Position numbers and translations under genes: made by a program. From Entonaema liquescens (lineage: Eukaryota; Ascomycota; Sordariomycetes; Xylariales; Xylariaceae), in NCBI GenBank assembly GCA_902805475.1, contig CADCSX010000006.1, positions 2,418,001 to 2,482,000 on the forward strand: a DNA stretch of 64,000 nt. Direction: 5' to 3'. Shown here one piece after another: positions 34,408 through 45,741 of this stretch (position 1 is its first letter; the number at the start of each line of letters is the position of its first letter). Under the pieces are notes generated by a model that was not told the origin of the DNA, searched no databases, and saw only the letters and a program-made list of their open reading frames with translations.

Positions 34408-37400
34408 ATAGAGACGTGAGATAACATCCATAGATACCTAACTAACTTATCATGCTAGTCCTCAACCCTAAGTCCCCAGTAAATTACCATAACCAAATTT
34501 GAGCTTTTACAACCATCAAGTTTACTCAATGATAAGTTTCTTCGGCACAGTCTCCCATCTACGGCCAAGAAGCCCCTAGTATTGGGCACTCCGCGCGTTT
34601 GTCGCCTCCTAACTTATAGCTTAATACGACTCCCTTTCACGGTACGGTTAAGATATCAACGAAGCATAATTCCACCAATAGTTGTCCAACGGTAGATACC
34701 TCTTATCTCCCTCAGAGCGGAACGCATCAACACGCGTCAATATACGTTTTCAAGCACGGATCTCCTAGTGCTATCATCAGCAAGGCACTCTTAAAATTTG
34801 ACAATCTATATTCTACGCCACCAGCTTCGTGGCGATTTAATTCTAGGAAAACAACAAGCGCCACAGCCGCGCCCAGGCCGGGGTATGTGCGCTACTCCAT
34901 GCCAAGAAGCAAGGAATAATCGAAGCTGTCGCCATATTTTCCGCGCCTCACGAACCCTTCGTTGCGCGGGGGGAGGGAAACATCTCATAGGTAATATAAT
35001 AAAGCAGATTTGGCTTCGCTTAGCTCCCGTGCTTTTCCTGAGACCTAACATCTGTCTTCCCGGAAAGAAACCCGGTGGCCGCGGCGTCGAGGAGGAATAC
35101 GCTGCGCCGAATGACGGCCCGCGAAAACCCCCCTGGTCCTGGACAGCACAACTAAGGTAGGCAGGTCGTGCGCGAACGCATTTGGCTTCGCTTGAGGTCT
35201 GCAGGTAACACCGTCCAAGCGTGCCTAGGTATGTAACATCGCCTCGTGACAATGCCGGGCTTGAGCTTACCGGGACCTGGCCCGCATATTAAGGCGGAGG
35301 GATGCCGTTTTCTCACCTCGGCCGTACCTATCTAAGCAATTTCCCTTTTTCGTCTCTCTCTCTCTCACTTTTTTTTTTTTTTTATCTCCTTCCTCTCTTC
35401 TTTGTTGTTTCTACCTGAATGGTCTCGAACACGTCCGTGGCATAACCAGGGAGTATGCCCTCATTGGTCATTCAGTTGCTAGGTATGAGGTATAATAAGC
35501 ATGTTATTATTGGGATTGGTATGATTAACCAACATAGTCCTGGGTGGTCAGCATAACCCGATTGAACGAATTGGCTTCCCATGTCAACCACGTCGCCGAG
35601 TGAAGCCATACACATCCAGTCAATTAGACAGTTCATCAGTCGCATCCAGGTCGAGCACCAGAGCGCACTAACCAATGATAACTTCTATGACCTAATCCCA
35701 GGACGACTAAGTTCAACCTAACCAGTATAGAAAGCAGACGCTGCTAAGAGCCGGACAATGAGATTGATGTTTTGTGCTTCAATCTCTCAACCATAGTATA
35801 ATAACCATACATTGGCCCAGACCGTGAAGGGAGCAATTTTTAAAGTCGGGCGTTGTGATGGTCAGGATAAGAGTCTAGAGCCTCGCACGAACAGTATTCA
35901 ACATCAAAGCGCGAAGGTTATTTGCGTCTTCGGTAACAGGCGAGCTGAGATAGCCACACGCGGGGAAATCGTAAAGTAGACGTTTTCAAATATCTGAAAC
36001 AGAATACTGAACAGTGAACTCGGAGATTTTACTCTCGCTAGAGCATGCAGGGCATTCGCTAACCATTTGGACGGTAACTATGCCTTTGTTTTGCCGTGTA
36101 TCTTCTTCCATCATGTTACCATTGGCCTCTGTCGTGTTATACGATCTAATTTCCAAGAGTAGACTTAAATGTCACGTAAGTATCCTGGCTGCCCCCGGCG
36201 GGCCGGATCGCCTTCCGGATTCGTCTGTGCCTGGGGGTTTGAAGAGGGTAAGAACCTAGTATGCGAGGCACAAAGTACGAAGGCAAATACAAGTGAGGGA
36301 CCAGTGGGTATCTTTCATCGGCCCTTAGCATTAGATGATGTATTCAAGCTCCCAGTACGAGATTTACTGGCAGAGTTAAGCCTTACACACACTCTCTCTC
36401 GATCAAATGTCGACACGTTTACAGGGTCTCTAGGGGTGGAGTCGTTCCCTGGAGTATAGCAGCATGGCACAGATTTGAATCGGGCTGGCTATGATCCGAG
36501 CAAGCATTCTAAGACACACGTTACCTACGTCGTCAGGAACAAGTAAAGCCTCATATATAAGACATCTGACAGCTCGAATTTCGGAGCCCAGCTGAACGGA
36601 TACGTAGATGAGATATAAATGAACTCAACATAGCAATTATCGTAAACGCGCATAGATGTTAACTAATTAGCACATGTAATCCTATATCCTATAGTTAACA
36701 ACCCCGCGCATCTTGTCGCAGTTGGTCAATGCCTTCGCGTAGTTAAGAGCGATTTAGCCTGTCGATCATGACGCCAAGGGGAGTGGAACTCGGCAGAGAA
36801 TAATAAGCGTAAATAGTGGGCAGACCCTTCAACGGATATGGATATCATCACCGTGCCTTACATACGCTATTGCTCTAGCACTGATATTGTATATTGTTAA
36901 AAGTGCTGGTAGAAGCGGAGAGGCGAAAAAAAGGGAAAATCGATACCTATATCGAATATCACATACCTATATCAGGAACGATGAAGTTGATCGGTTAACA
37001 TCCGCCAGACCCCTAATCGGTATTGTCAATGCGAGTATATTAGTGGCTTCCCAATCGTTCAAATAGAGATGCGAAATTCGAGCTGTGAACGTAGGGGCGT
37101 GGCGCAGCAGTTCATGTCTTTGCGCAAGGCCGTTCGCGTCTCACTCATGAGGCTACCGAATATGAACTTATTTACAAAGGAAGCTCACGGCACTTCAAAT
37201 AAGAGCCGGCACGCATTAGGTAACTTTGCGGCTGGTTAAATCCCGAGCTGGCAGGTGTAGCAGATAGAGGAAAATGGCAGATGTATGGAAGCTCGTGGCG
37301 CATATGCATACTACATGGCAGTTCGTATGTAGCACGTTACATTTAACTCATTCTTGTATAGGTCTACATGGTAGTCGACTCGTCTTATCGTTTCATTGGC

Positions 37401-38233
37401 CATGAGGAATCAGCTAGTTAATGGGTCCCTCCAAAAGGGAACCACACAAGGGACCCTAGCTCACAATATATGCCGGGGCTGTTACTATCGAACATCCCAA
37501 GCGCACACAAGCTGGGGGGAGAAGATGGTGTTGTGCCCCGGATTCGAGGTGTTACGCCAAGTAGTGTGTAGAAGAATACCGGGTTTCATCACTCTGATGC
37601 CCTATGGCCGTCGACGAAAAAGAGTCAAATTAGTTGCTGCTGATATGTATCTAGGAAATATCCTCATTAAAAAACATATAAGAATACTCGGATAGGAAGC
37701 CATAAATGGTATGTACTTAGGGTATAGCGCCACTTATATTCGATGCACGTCGTAAACAATTTTTAGTCGGCATACGTTTGCAGAAAAGAGCGACTTGGCC
37801 AAGATACCAGGGGCCTCGTCCAAGCGAACGCAAAATTGTAAACCCATGGGTCGCCATCGTCTAGATCATCCTAGGGTACTACGTCGAATCCCTTCGTAGT
37901 TTAGTGTACGGTGCTACTCGGAGACTCCCAGGTCGCTGAGATACCGCGTTACAGCAAGGGCTTTCTGCGATTTTGCGCGTGCAGGCCCGGCGATCATTCC
38001 GCAATTCGTCTGGGAATTGCGGCACAACAGGTTGAGTATCCGCATTGATCTCCCCTGCTATAGATCCAAGTCCATGCGACGGACCTGGAGATGGGGGTCG
38101 TGCTCTGATGATATACATATTCCCCGGTGCCACTCAGTTGATCGGAGCCCATCTCCTCGGGCTCTTGCTGCCACGCTACTCGCCCAAACTTTATGTTCAA
38201 CATTACCTCAGTCCCTGAGGTAAACAGGTCAAA
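34408..38233. other. 3.8-kb gene-poor region
   Basis: No gene is supported. Around 34800-35260 the DNA is GC-richer, with overlapping open frames on both strands but no motif, start context or splice structure that I trust. A pyrimidine tract with CT repeats and T15 lies at about 35356-35384. Frames at 36014-36459 and 37396-37695 are short and featureless. The region may hold promoter or UTR DNA, non-coding RNA, or decayed sequence. Confidence 0.5.
35356..35384. repeat. (CT)n and poly-T tract
   Basis: A CT dinucleotide run followed by about fifteen T, resembling fungal promoter pyrimidine tracts, though no gene is seen immediately downstream. Confidence 0.8.
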
Positions 38234-39615
38234 ATGGCGGCAGCACAGGATACCTTAGGGCCGATGATGAATGCTGTCAACTGGGCTTTGACATCACTGG
38301 CGGGGACGTTTCTTGGTCTACGAGTGTTTTGCAAGTTCAGTCGACATAGGGGGTTGTGGTGGGATGATCACATTTTGATATTCGCTTTCGTAAGTTATGA
38401 ATCTTTGGATTCAATTATAATGGGAAACATTCTAACATGCTATAGGCATGTCTCGTGGCGGCCGTTGGTTTCATTACCAGTTCAATCTCCTTAGGATTCA
38501 CCAGCCCGGCAGGGCCTCAAACCCCAGAAGATGCTCTTCGACTTCAAATTCACGGGGGTGTACAAAACGTTCTTTTCGGATTAGCCACGGTTATGAGCAA
38601 GACCTCATTTGGAGTTACGCTATTAAGAGTTACTGAGGGCCGGATAAGAATGATTGTCTTGTTTCTTACCGTGACTATGAACTTGGCTGTTTTCCTCTAC
38701 ATCATATTTACCTTCTTAAAATGCAAGCCGGAGGTGTATTCTTGGATTAAGGGACCTGGTTGCTGGAGCACCGAGAAATACATTCACTATGGTATATTCG
38801 CTGGCGGTATGTTAATTCTGCACTGCCTTATGTCCAGGGGCTTGGGATGATTGATTCGCTAACTTGTTGTATAGCATACTCTGCCTTCGTCGACTTCTCA
38901 TTCGCTCTCATCCCCTGGTTCTTAATTATGAACCTTCAAATGAAAAAGAGAGAGAAACTCGGTGTTGCGATTGCCATGAGCTGCGGTGTGATGTATGAGT
39001 CAATGCAACCAATTATTTTAATAGCTTGCTAATTATCATATAGTGCTGGAATAACCGCTATTATGAGATGTATCTATCTACCACTTCTCACTCTCGGGAC
39101 ATTCTCGAGTAAGTTCACAGCGCCATAATGTATGCGCTTATAAACCGATGACTAACCCATTATCAGCTCAAGGGACAACACTCGTTATTTGGTACGTGGC
39201 TGAAGGGTCAGTCACTATCATCGCGGCATCGATACCTGTTTTACGCGCCCTTATCAAAGATATATCATCGTCTCTCGATCGCTATAACCGCAGTACCGGC
39301 AACAAATCGGGCGCCTTAAAGAGTCATACGAAAGGCACTCCAAGGGGCCTCCACGCCAGCAATGTGGTAACGACAGTTATTAGTTCTCGAAAGAATCCGC
39401 ATGATCCTCTGGACCCCCACGGCGACGCAAGTAGCGATAAAAGTATTCTCGACGGGGCGCACGCGCCGGGTAAATCGTCAATGGGAGGGAGAGGAGGAAT
39501 TGTACAGACGCAAGAGATCAGATTAAGCTATCACGAGCGAAGTTATCATGAGCGAAGCGACAATGAGAGCGAGCAAGGATACGAGATGGAATCGATGGGA
39601 AGGAAGTCGCCTTAA
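38234..39615 (+). CDS. SAT4/rhodopsin-domain integral membrane protein
   Basis: Five exons, 38234-38389, 38446-38806, 38875-38992, 39044-39108 and 39167-39615, give 382 residues. The protein has about seven hydrophobic segments: after the N-terminal NWALTSLAGTFLGLRVFCKF, a WWDDHILIFAF block, long helices around residues 54-76, 110-150 and 175-200, and a final helix with TLVIWYVAEGSVTIIAASIPVL. The WWDD motif and the final W-x-x-x-E-x-x block are typical of the fungal SAT4 (DUF3328-distinct, rhodopsin-like) family. The hydrophilic C-terminal tail, about 130 residues, is Ser/Lys/His-rich with a small SYHER repeat. The family has no established biochemical function; relatives with a CFEM domain act as PTH11-type receptors, but no CFEM domain is present here. 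Confidence 0.85.
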
Positions 39616-42127
39616 TTTTATGATACCCGCTACGGCCACGCCTGGTAGGACTTTACAGCTTGGCTGGATTTGTGTATAAAATATTGTACGATTTGAATGC
39701 GACATGCAATAAAAGCCGACCGGCATATTTTCATTCATCCTCACGAAGGCCTTCTCAGTGCCAGGCCTATCTTAACCAATCTATTATTCGGATATAAGTG
39801 AGAGCAGTGAATCTACTACAGTTTGGCCTCCATGGGATTGGTGTTTGGTGCTGTTGTGTCTATATTTGAATCGGGTTGCTCATCGTTTGTGAGTAATCAT
39901 GATAGACGGTAATTATGGGATCCAAGGGGGAAAACCTTTACGATAGTTAACTGGCATATAACTTGCTAATTCTTTATACTCGCACTAAGCGATGCTTAAG
40001 CACATTTTTTATCCTTATATGTTGCTGATGATGAATCTTCTATCAGCGTTAATAAGTCTCACAATTGCTAACCCGTGATCTCTTCCCTATGCGGGCCAAC
40101 CCCTATCCAAGCGATTTGCACACATTTGCCACAATAACATACAATTTTGCACAGGTAGTCAAAGATCAACTACTTTGTGGGCTTCCATGCCAATCGCGTG
40201 ATTCAGTATATTGTATTGCTACCACTACAATAGCATTTCTGGTAATGATCAACGTCGTATTCTCGGTGTCCTGCGCGGTTGAAAAATTATGTAACATTGC
40301 TGGAATATCTCTTTTGTAGGTAGTTTCTAGAATAGGCCGAGAGAGACTTCAATCAGCAACCGGCGTAACTCCTTTAGGGAGGTTACATTTCGCACGAACA
40401 AGCGGTGGCCGGTATTGGGAATTATTTTTTCGTAAATTACCATTTAAGTCTAGTTCCCTTGGCAGGGACCATTAGTAGAGCTGCCCAAAATTGTGTGCGA
40501 CTTTCATTGCGATCGAACAGTAGGATGTTATGTGCCTCATGTGTGGGTTATCAACCTTGTTGGATATGGATTCCATATTATGGAATCCCATAGCCTCAAA
40601 CCCTGAGGGGAAAATGCGACAGTAGATAAAATTTGACTTGCAGTTATATACCTAAGTATAGATTCATAAGAAGCACTATTTTTGTTTTTTTTTAATGGGA
40701 CAGAATATTATGAGATTTGTTGTGTTTTCAGTTTTACCGAGTGCAACATAACTAACGGGGCAATATTAACCCACGTTGTCGCAGAACCGTATAAGTCCAA
40801 GGGACGGAAACATGGAATATGGGTTTTTTTTTAAACTATATATAGTTGATAATAACCCTTATGGAGATATGTAACAATGGGGATTGGGATAACTGACATC
40901 TGAAAATACTTCTTTTTTTTTTCTTTCTTTTTTACATTATAGTATCTGGATGCTTGCATTTAGCAAGATGCGACGAGATAGGTCGGATATGCTATTTCGA
41001 ACATGATGAAATTAGATCTCACCCTCGCTCTCTTCCCCTATCCTGGATTTTCATCTTTCGTTATACCTAGTTGTGACGTATAGTCTAGGAAGATCTCCTG
41101 AACGGTGCTGCTTAGGCTTTCATTTCCAGAACTTTTGGTCGAAGTCATCAACTATTCCTTATCTGATTTAAGTAGGTGATGGGACTATGCGATACTTGAA
41201 TCGCTAGAAGGACACGACTGAATCATGTGATCAATGATCTACAGTCTAGTTAATAATACTTCAAACAAGATGCACGTGTACACGAGTGGCAAATACTTTT
41301 AAAATCAACGATGTAACCGTTCGATCACGACAAGCACAACATCAAATTTTCTTGATATCTGATATAAAAAAAATCAAGGGTCTCTTAAATCATAGGCGTT
41401 GATAATATTGCGGGATGATGTACGATATATGACAGCATCCCGCGATGCGCCAAACTAAGAAGGGTTAAGTTTATAAAGCCACATTTACGATTTCTCTTGC
41501 GATTTCAGGGTCCAGCTGACGTCCTGTAGTGCGGCTGAACTATTGATCAAAGGATGACGAAAGACGCGTGGATCTACAAATAAATTTCATCAGTGCGGAC
41601 CCTGTTCTGCGGCTCTTCTGGGCCCTGATATGACAAGATAGATCAAAGACATTACATTGGTTCCGGATAGCCCGCAAAGTCCGGTTCTTCCTAGCGCCCA
41701 CCAAGTCTTGGGCACATTTACGTGTGCCAGTGTAAATGAATAAAAATGCCGGGTGCCGCATCGTCGGATACTCGGAAGCGAAGGAGAGAAACCTGCTTAC
41801 GTTTTTCTGATCTTTCTCAGACCCGTGACGTACCATGAAAATGGCTCAATATAAGTTACGGTGAGGCATCTGAATTATGGTAAGGTATTCTGATTTTCTG
41901 ATTCTGTTGTTATATCGTTGCGCAACTTTCGTTTTTGTTGTCGAGCATCAAATAGGCTCTTACTACTACCCCTATACCTATTAACATTAGTTTGCTCGTT
42001 GGTTCTCTCGCTTGCTGCTTTAGTCGCAATACACAAAATATTTCAACGTCCGCTTGAAGGAATCCTAGCATATCCGAACTTGCCGAACCACGAAAAAAAT
42101 AAAAATCAAAGAATCGGATAAAGAATC
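39616..42127. other. 2.5-kb gene-poor region
   Basis: AT-rich DNA with T-rich runs near 40683-40691, 40826-40833 and 40913-40931. Short open frames (40065-40319, 40405-40593, 41540-41836) lack recognisable features. Nothing is supported. Confidence 0.5.
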
Positions 42128-42448
42128 ATGGACGACTTCCCCAAAAACTTGATCATCGGAATTGTCGTCTGCGCCGTCGTAGTCGTGGTGTCCGTTTGCC
42201 TCATATATTATCTCGCCCTCAACTGGACCAAGTTGGCTCGTCGGATTGCTCCCAATCGCTTCGCGGAACCACCAAGCGAAAAGACACAATGGCCACAGCC
42301 GAGGAAATCCAGCGAGATGGACTTTTCACCTACATCCTCACCCACATCTTCTCCCAGATCATCGAGGATGAGCAACGAACCGATGATGAGTCAGTTTAAA
42401 CCATACGATGACGGACCTATAACACCACCTCGCAACGTCAAGTCGTAA
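42128..42448 (+). CDS. Small single-pass membrane protein, hypothetical
   Basis: A single exon of 106 residues. After MDDFPKN comes one strong transmembrane segment (about residues 8-30, LIIGIVVCAVVVVVSVCLIYYLAL), then a basic stretch (KLARRIAPNR) and a Ser/Pro-rich tail with an SPTSSPTSSPRSS repeat. By the positive-inside rule the tail should be cytosolic. Codon use and the clean topology support a real gene, but I do not recognise a family and no neighbour gives a clue. Confidence 0.5.
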   Translation: MDDFPKNLIIGIVVCAVVVVVSVCLIYYLALNWTKLARRIAPNRFAEPPSEKTQWPQPRKSSEMDFSPTSSPTSSPRSSRMSNEPMMSQFKPYDDGPITPPRNVKS

Positions 42449-43472
42449 AGAAATGTTAATTTCGTTATTTCTTTCTTCTACTACGTACATCACGAATTAC
42501 GAATTATGACCATCGGGCATTGCATTTACGGCGTTTTTCAAGTGGTATCCAGGGCTAAGGTTATGATATATCTAGACGCATGATCGCTCAATATGCTGGC
42601 TAGGCGTTGTGGAGTTTTGAGACGACGGCGATAGCGCCCATGACATGTTTGAAAAGGGCTGTGGAGACAGGAGATTGAGGGGTCACACACGCTAGACCAT
42701 TGAATCGGGTTGGTCTAGAGTACATAGATCGAAGCCTATAATATAATAAAAAGAAAGTCGGGCAAAGGTTTACAAACATTAATTGGGGCGCACATCGTCG
42801 ATCGTCTTAGTGAACGTCATGCCGTAATCTTCTAGGCCCTCTTAACCCCGCACATCATCGTAAGCTATTACAGCAGTATAATGGTTGTCAAGAAAAGACA
42901 GTTATTAAAACCAATAATCCTCTGTGTTATATTTTCGATTAGAAACGTAGCTGTGGCGGTCGGTGATTCCTTTCAACATTGACGGATGTTTATGATAGCC
43001 CCTTTTCCCAGGTACCCAGGATGCACTACGCTTACAGAGACATCGATCACCAGGCAAACAGCTTATATTGAACCCTAAATCTCGTTCAGTCAAATAGGGC
43101 ACGTATGCTACCATATCTAGAGACATATTCCTAGTGAGTAGTTGTAAAAGAGATTTGAAGTTGTGTTGCAGAGTTACAGTATTGGATTAGAGTATTGCCT
43201 GAAATACTCTGGTGGGGATATACTACGGGGTCGACATGGTAAATCAGCATCTTAATATTCTTAATATGAGAAAGGATTTTTGGATGTTGGCGCAGTTGGG
43301 GGGTATCTGCAGGTTATTGGCTACCAATGGGTGGGCTGAGCCGCTGGCGTTATTTGTTGGAAACATCCTTATTAGACCATGTAAGCAGTCCTAGCTTTGG
43401 TGCAAAGTTCTAATAGCAATGTGTGTATGGGGCAAGAACGCGTTCTTTTGTTTTCTATATAGGTAGTTATAG
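42449..43472. other. Intergenic region
   Basis: About 1 kb without a supported gene; small frames at 42905-43126 and 43212-43394 are featureless. Confidence 0.5.
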
Positions 43473-45239
43473 ATGCCTTCATCATTCCAGTATCGCCCCT
43501 TAACGGAATCTGGGGAGATTAGAGTCTTCTCTCTTGACCCTGCACCAAATAGAGAAGCGACTCTGAAGGGCTCATTCCAACATATTGTACTTCTTACTCA
43601 ATATTTCACTGATCATTATGTTGCTCTATCATATGTATGGGGTGACAACACGATTACTGATGCAATCCTTGTCGATGGCTACGAAATCGGAATCGCTGCT
43701 AACCTCAGCACCGCGTTGAGGGACATCCGTCATAAAACGAGAGTTCTACGCATATGGATTGACGCATTATGTATCAACCAGAAGTATGTCCCGGAGCGGA
43801 ATCAACAAGTCGCTCTTATGGGGGATATTTACTCCACTGCAAGTAATACGATAATCTATCTTGGTCCATTGAGTCTTGATGCCCAACTTATTCTCCAGAA
43901 AATACGGGGAGGGATGTTCAGGAGCTTCGATGATACCAGCAGTATGATTTCTCTCCCCACACGTAAACCTAACTCGAAGGATAGTAGTCCATCGAAAGAG
44001 GACTTGGATCTTGCTGCAGCATCCAGCAAATTACTAGCCAGGCCTTGGTTTCGTCGGGCTTGGACATTCCAAGAGCTAGTTTTATCAAGGGACCCATGGT
44101 TCCAATGCGGATCAAGACATGTGAGATGGATGGATCTTTGTAACCTCCTCCTTCCCCTATTGAAGACGCATCAATCTGGAATGGAGACCGACTTAGCACG
44201 CATGAAAGAAATACACGATGCCGTCCACGCTCGTAGTGATGCGGACCGTGGCACTTTGAGCTTATGGCGGATTTTAGAAATTAGGGGAAGAGCCCAAGCG
44301 ACTGACGCGAGAGACCTCATATACGCAAATATGGGACTTCACTTGGATCGCCAAGAAGTCGGAGAGTTTGTACAAATCGACTATAACAAGACAGCTCGGG
44401 AAATTTTCATCGAAGTCGGCCTTTATGTGATGAAACATCTGGGTCTTAATCGGGCATTATCTAATATTTCTGACTCCCCTCTCAGATCTATTCTTCCATC
44501 ATGGGTGCCGGACTGGGGCTTCGATGCTAAGCTGGAGCCTACCAATGCCGAACAAGCTAAAGGGGTACGTTATAGTCCTTCAACATCAGAGCAGGATGTG
44601 CTTTTAATCAGATCAAAACACCCCCCGTTGGTTGTCACACACGTTAGCCAGATCCTACCACCTCCAAGGTCACCACAGGATAGCTCGTTGGAAAATATGA
44701 CATTGATAGGGGGCAGTGTCTATTTCGCAAAGCTGTCGCACCGGCCAATCAGAGATTCAGTCCCAAAATTGTGGTCGGAGTTCACTTGGTTGGGAAGTGT
44801 GCTCGAGGACGGAGGTTCACACTCTATCGACTGGCTGCGTCGCATTACTGACGACAACGCTTGCGAGCTGATATTGAAGATGTATGATAACAGGATACAT
44901 GATCCGAGGACCCCAGCCCGAATAGCCTTGCTCGATAACTCGGTAGCGACTATTGTTGATGAGAAGGTACGCGTCGGAGACAGCATTGTCGCATTGGAGA
45001 GCATCCACTTCTACCAAGAAGGCAGATTTCATATAAGCGAACAGGAATTCCCAAGTCGAGTTGCTGTTCGAAAATTGGAGCTAGATTTTCCCTCCGACCT
45101 TGATAATAAGATCGTTGCCACGTTTTCGCAAGACGATAAATATGTCGGGCGACGTCAACATTGCCGTATGATAGCGCCCCAGATGATACGGATCGAAGAG
45201 ACAACGCTTGAGGAAGAGTCTTTATTTATTATCCATTGA
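43473..45239 (+). CDS. HET-domain protein
   Basis: A single exon of 588 residues. The heterokaryon-incompatibility domain occupies roughly residues 45-210: ALSYVWGD at 51-58, IWIDALCINQ at 94-103, then MGDIYSTASNTIIYLG, and RPWFRRAWTFQE. This order is diagnostic. The C-terminal 350 residues are unassigned, as in most HET proteins, and show no NACHT, ankyrin or WD repeats. HET proteins of Pezizomycotina take part in non-self recognition and regulated cell death, but most copies have no known partner. The gene sits tail-to-tail with an F-box/ankyrin gene (502-bp gap). Confidence 0.9.
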   Translation: MPSSFQYRPLTESGEIRVFSLDPAPNREATLKGSFQHIVLLTQYFTDHYVALSYVWGDNTITDAILVDGYEIGIAANLSTALRDIRHKTRVLRIWIDALCINQKYVPERNQQVALMGDIYSTASNTIIYLGPLSLDAQLILQKIRGGMFRSFDDTSSMISLPTRKPNSKDSSPSKEDLDLAAASSKLLARPWFRRAWTFQELVLSRDPWFQCGSRHVRWMDLCNLLLPLLKTHQSGMETDLARMKEIHDAVHARSDADRGTLSLWRILEIRGRAQATDARDLIYANMGLHLDRQEVGEFVQIDYNKTAREIFIEVGLYVMKHLGLNRALSNISDSPLRSILPSWVPDWGFDAKLEPTNAEQAKGVRYSPSTSEQDVLLIRSKHPPLVVTHVSQILPPPRSPQDSSLENMTLIGGSVYFAKLSHRPIRDSVPKLWSEFTWLGSVLEDGGSHSIDWLRRITDDNACELILKMYDNRIHDPRTPARIALLDNSVATIVDEKVRVGDSIVALESIHFYQEGRFHISEQEFPSRVAVRKLELDFPSDLDNKIVATFSQDDKYVGRRQHCRMIAPQMIRIEETTLEEESLFIIH

Positions 45240-45741
45240 GATTGTTTATGATACCGTATATTAGATATTATATTTACAGATATGTTGGCATAACTTATGA
45301 ATTCTTCCTAAAATTGCTATCTAGCAACTCACAGGAGTGCAGTCGTGGTTTTCTAGGTAGCTAACAATGACAGGCATGACCATAGTAAGCGCATGGACCT
45401 TAGCTAGGTATTATGGAATAGGTATCTTCCATTCGCAGATAATATGCTTGATATTGAAAATAATATGAAAGATCGGCTAGATACACCCTACTTCAGGTAC
45501 GTATCAAATGTGAAGAGCGTCCTTGAAGACCATTGTGTACACCATGGCCAAACCATCTAGCCCCTGGTGGCCATCCTTTTTACCACCCCGGCCCCTTTTC
45601 TTTTTTCGCCTAGCCACAAAAAGGAAATGTGTGCATGAAACATGAACCCTCTAAGTATCTCTAGTCATACTGTCCTACAAGTTCCTGTATTTGGATTAAG
45701 TGTTTGTTTCATGCATTCCAAGTATTTACGATCCATTTTAC
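45240..45741. other. Convergent intergenic region
   Basis: About 500 bases of 3' flanks of the HET and ankyrin genes; no gene seen. Confidence 0.5.

Noticed and set aside
34798..35252. Overlapping GC-rich ORFs on both strands
   Set aside because: No motifs, no splice support and no family resemblance; GC-rich DNA has few stops by chance.
37850..37915. Possible tRNA-like segment
   Set aside because: A short ctacg..cgtag hairpin with a TCGAATC loop looks like a T arm, but no acceptor, D or anticodon stems pair around it.
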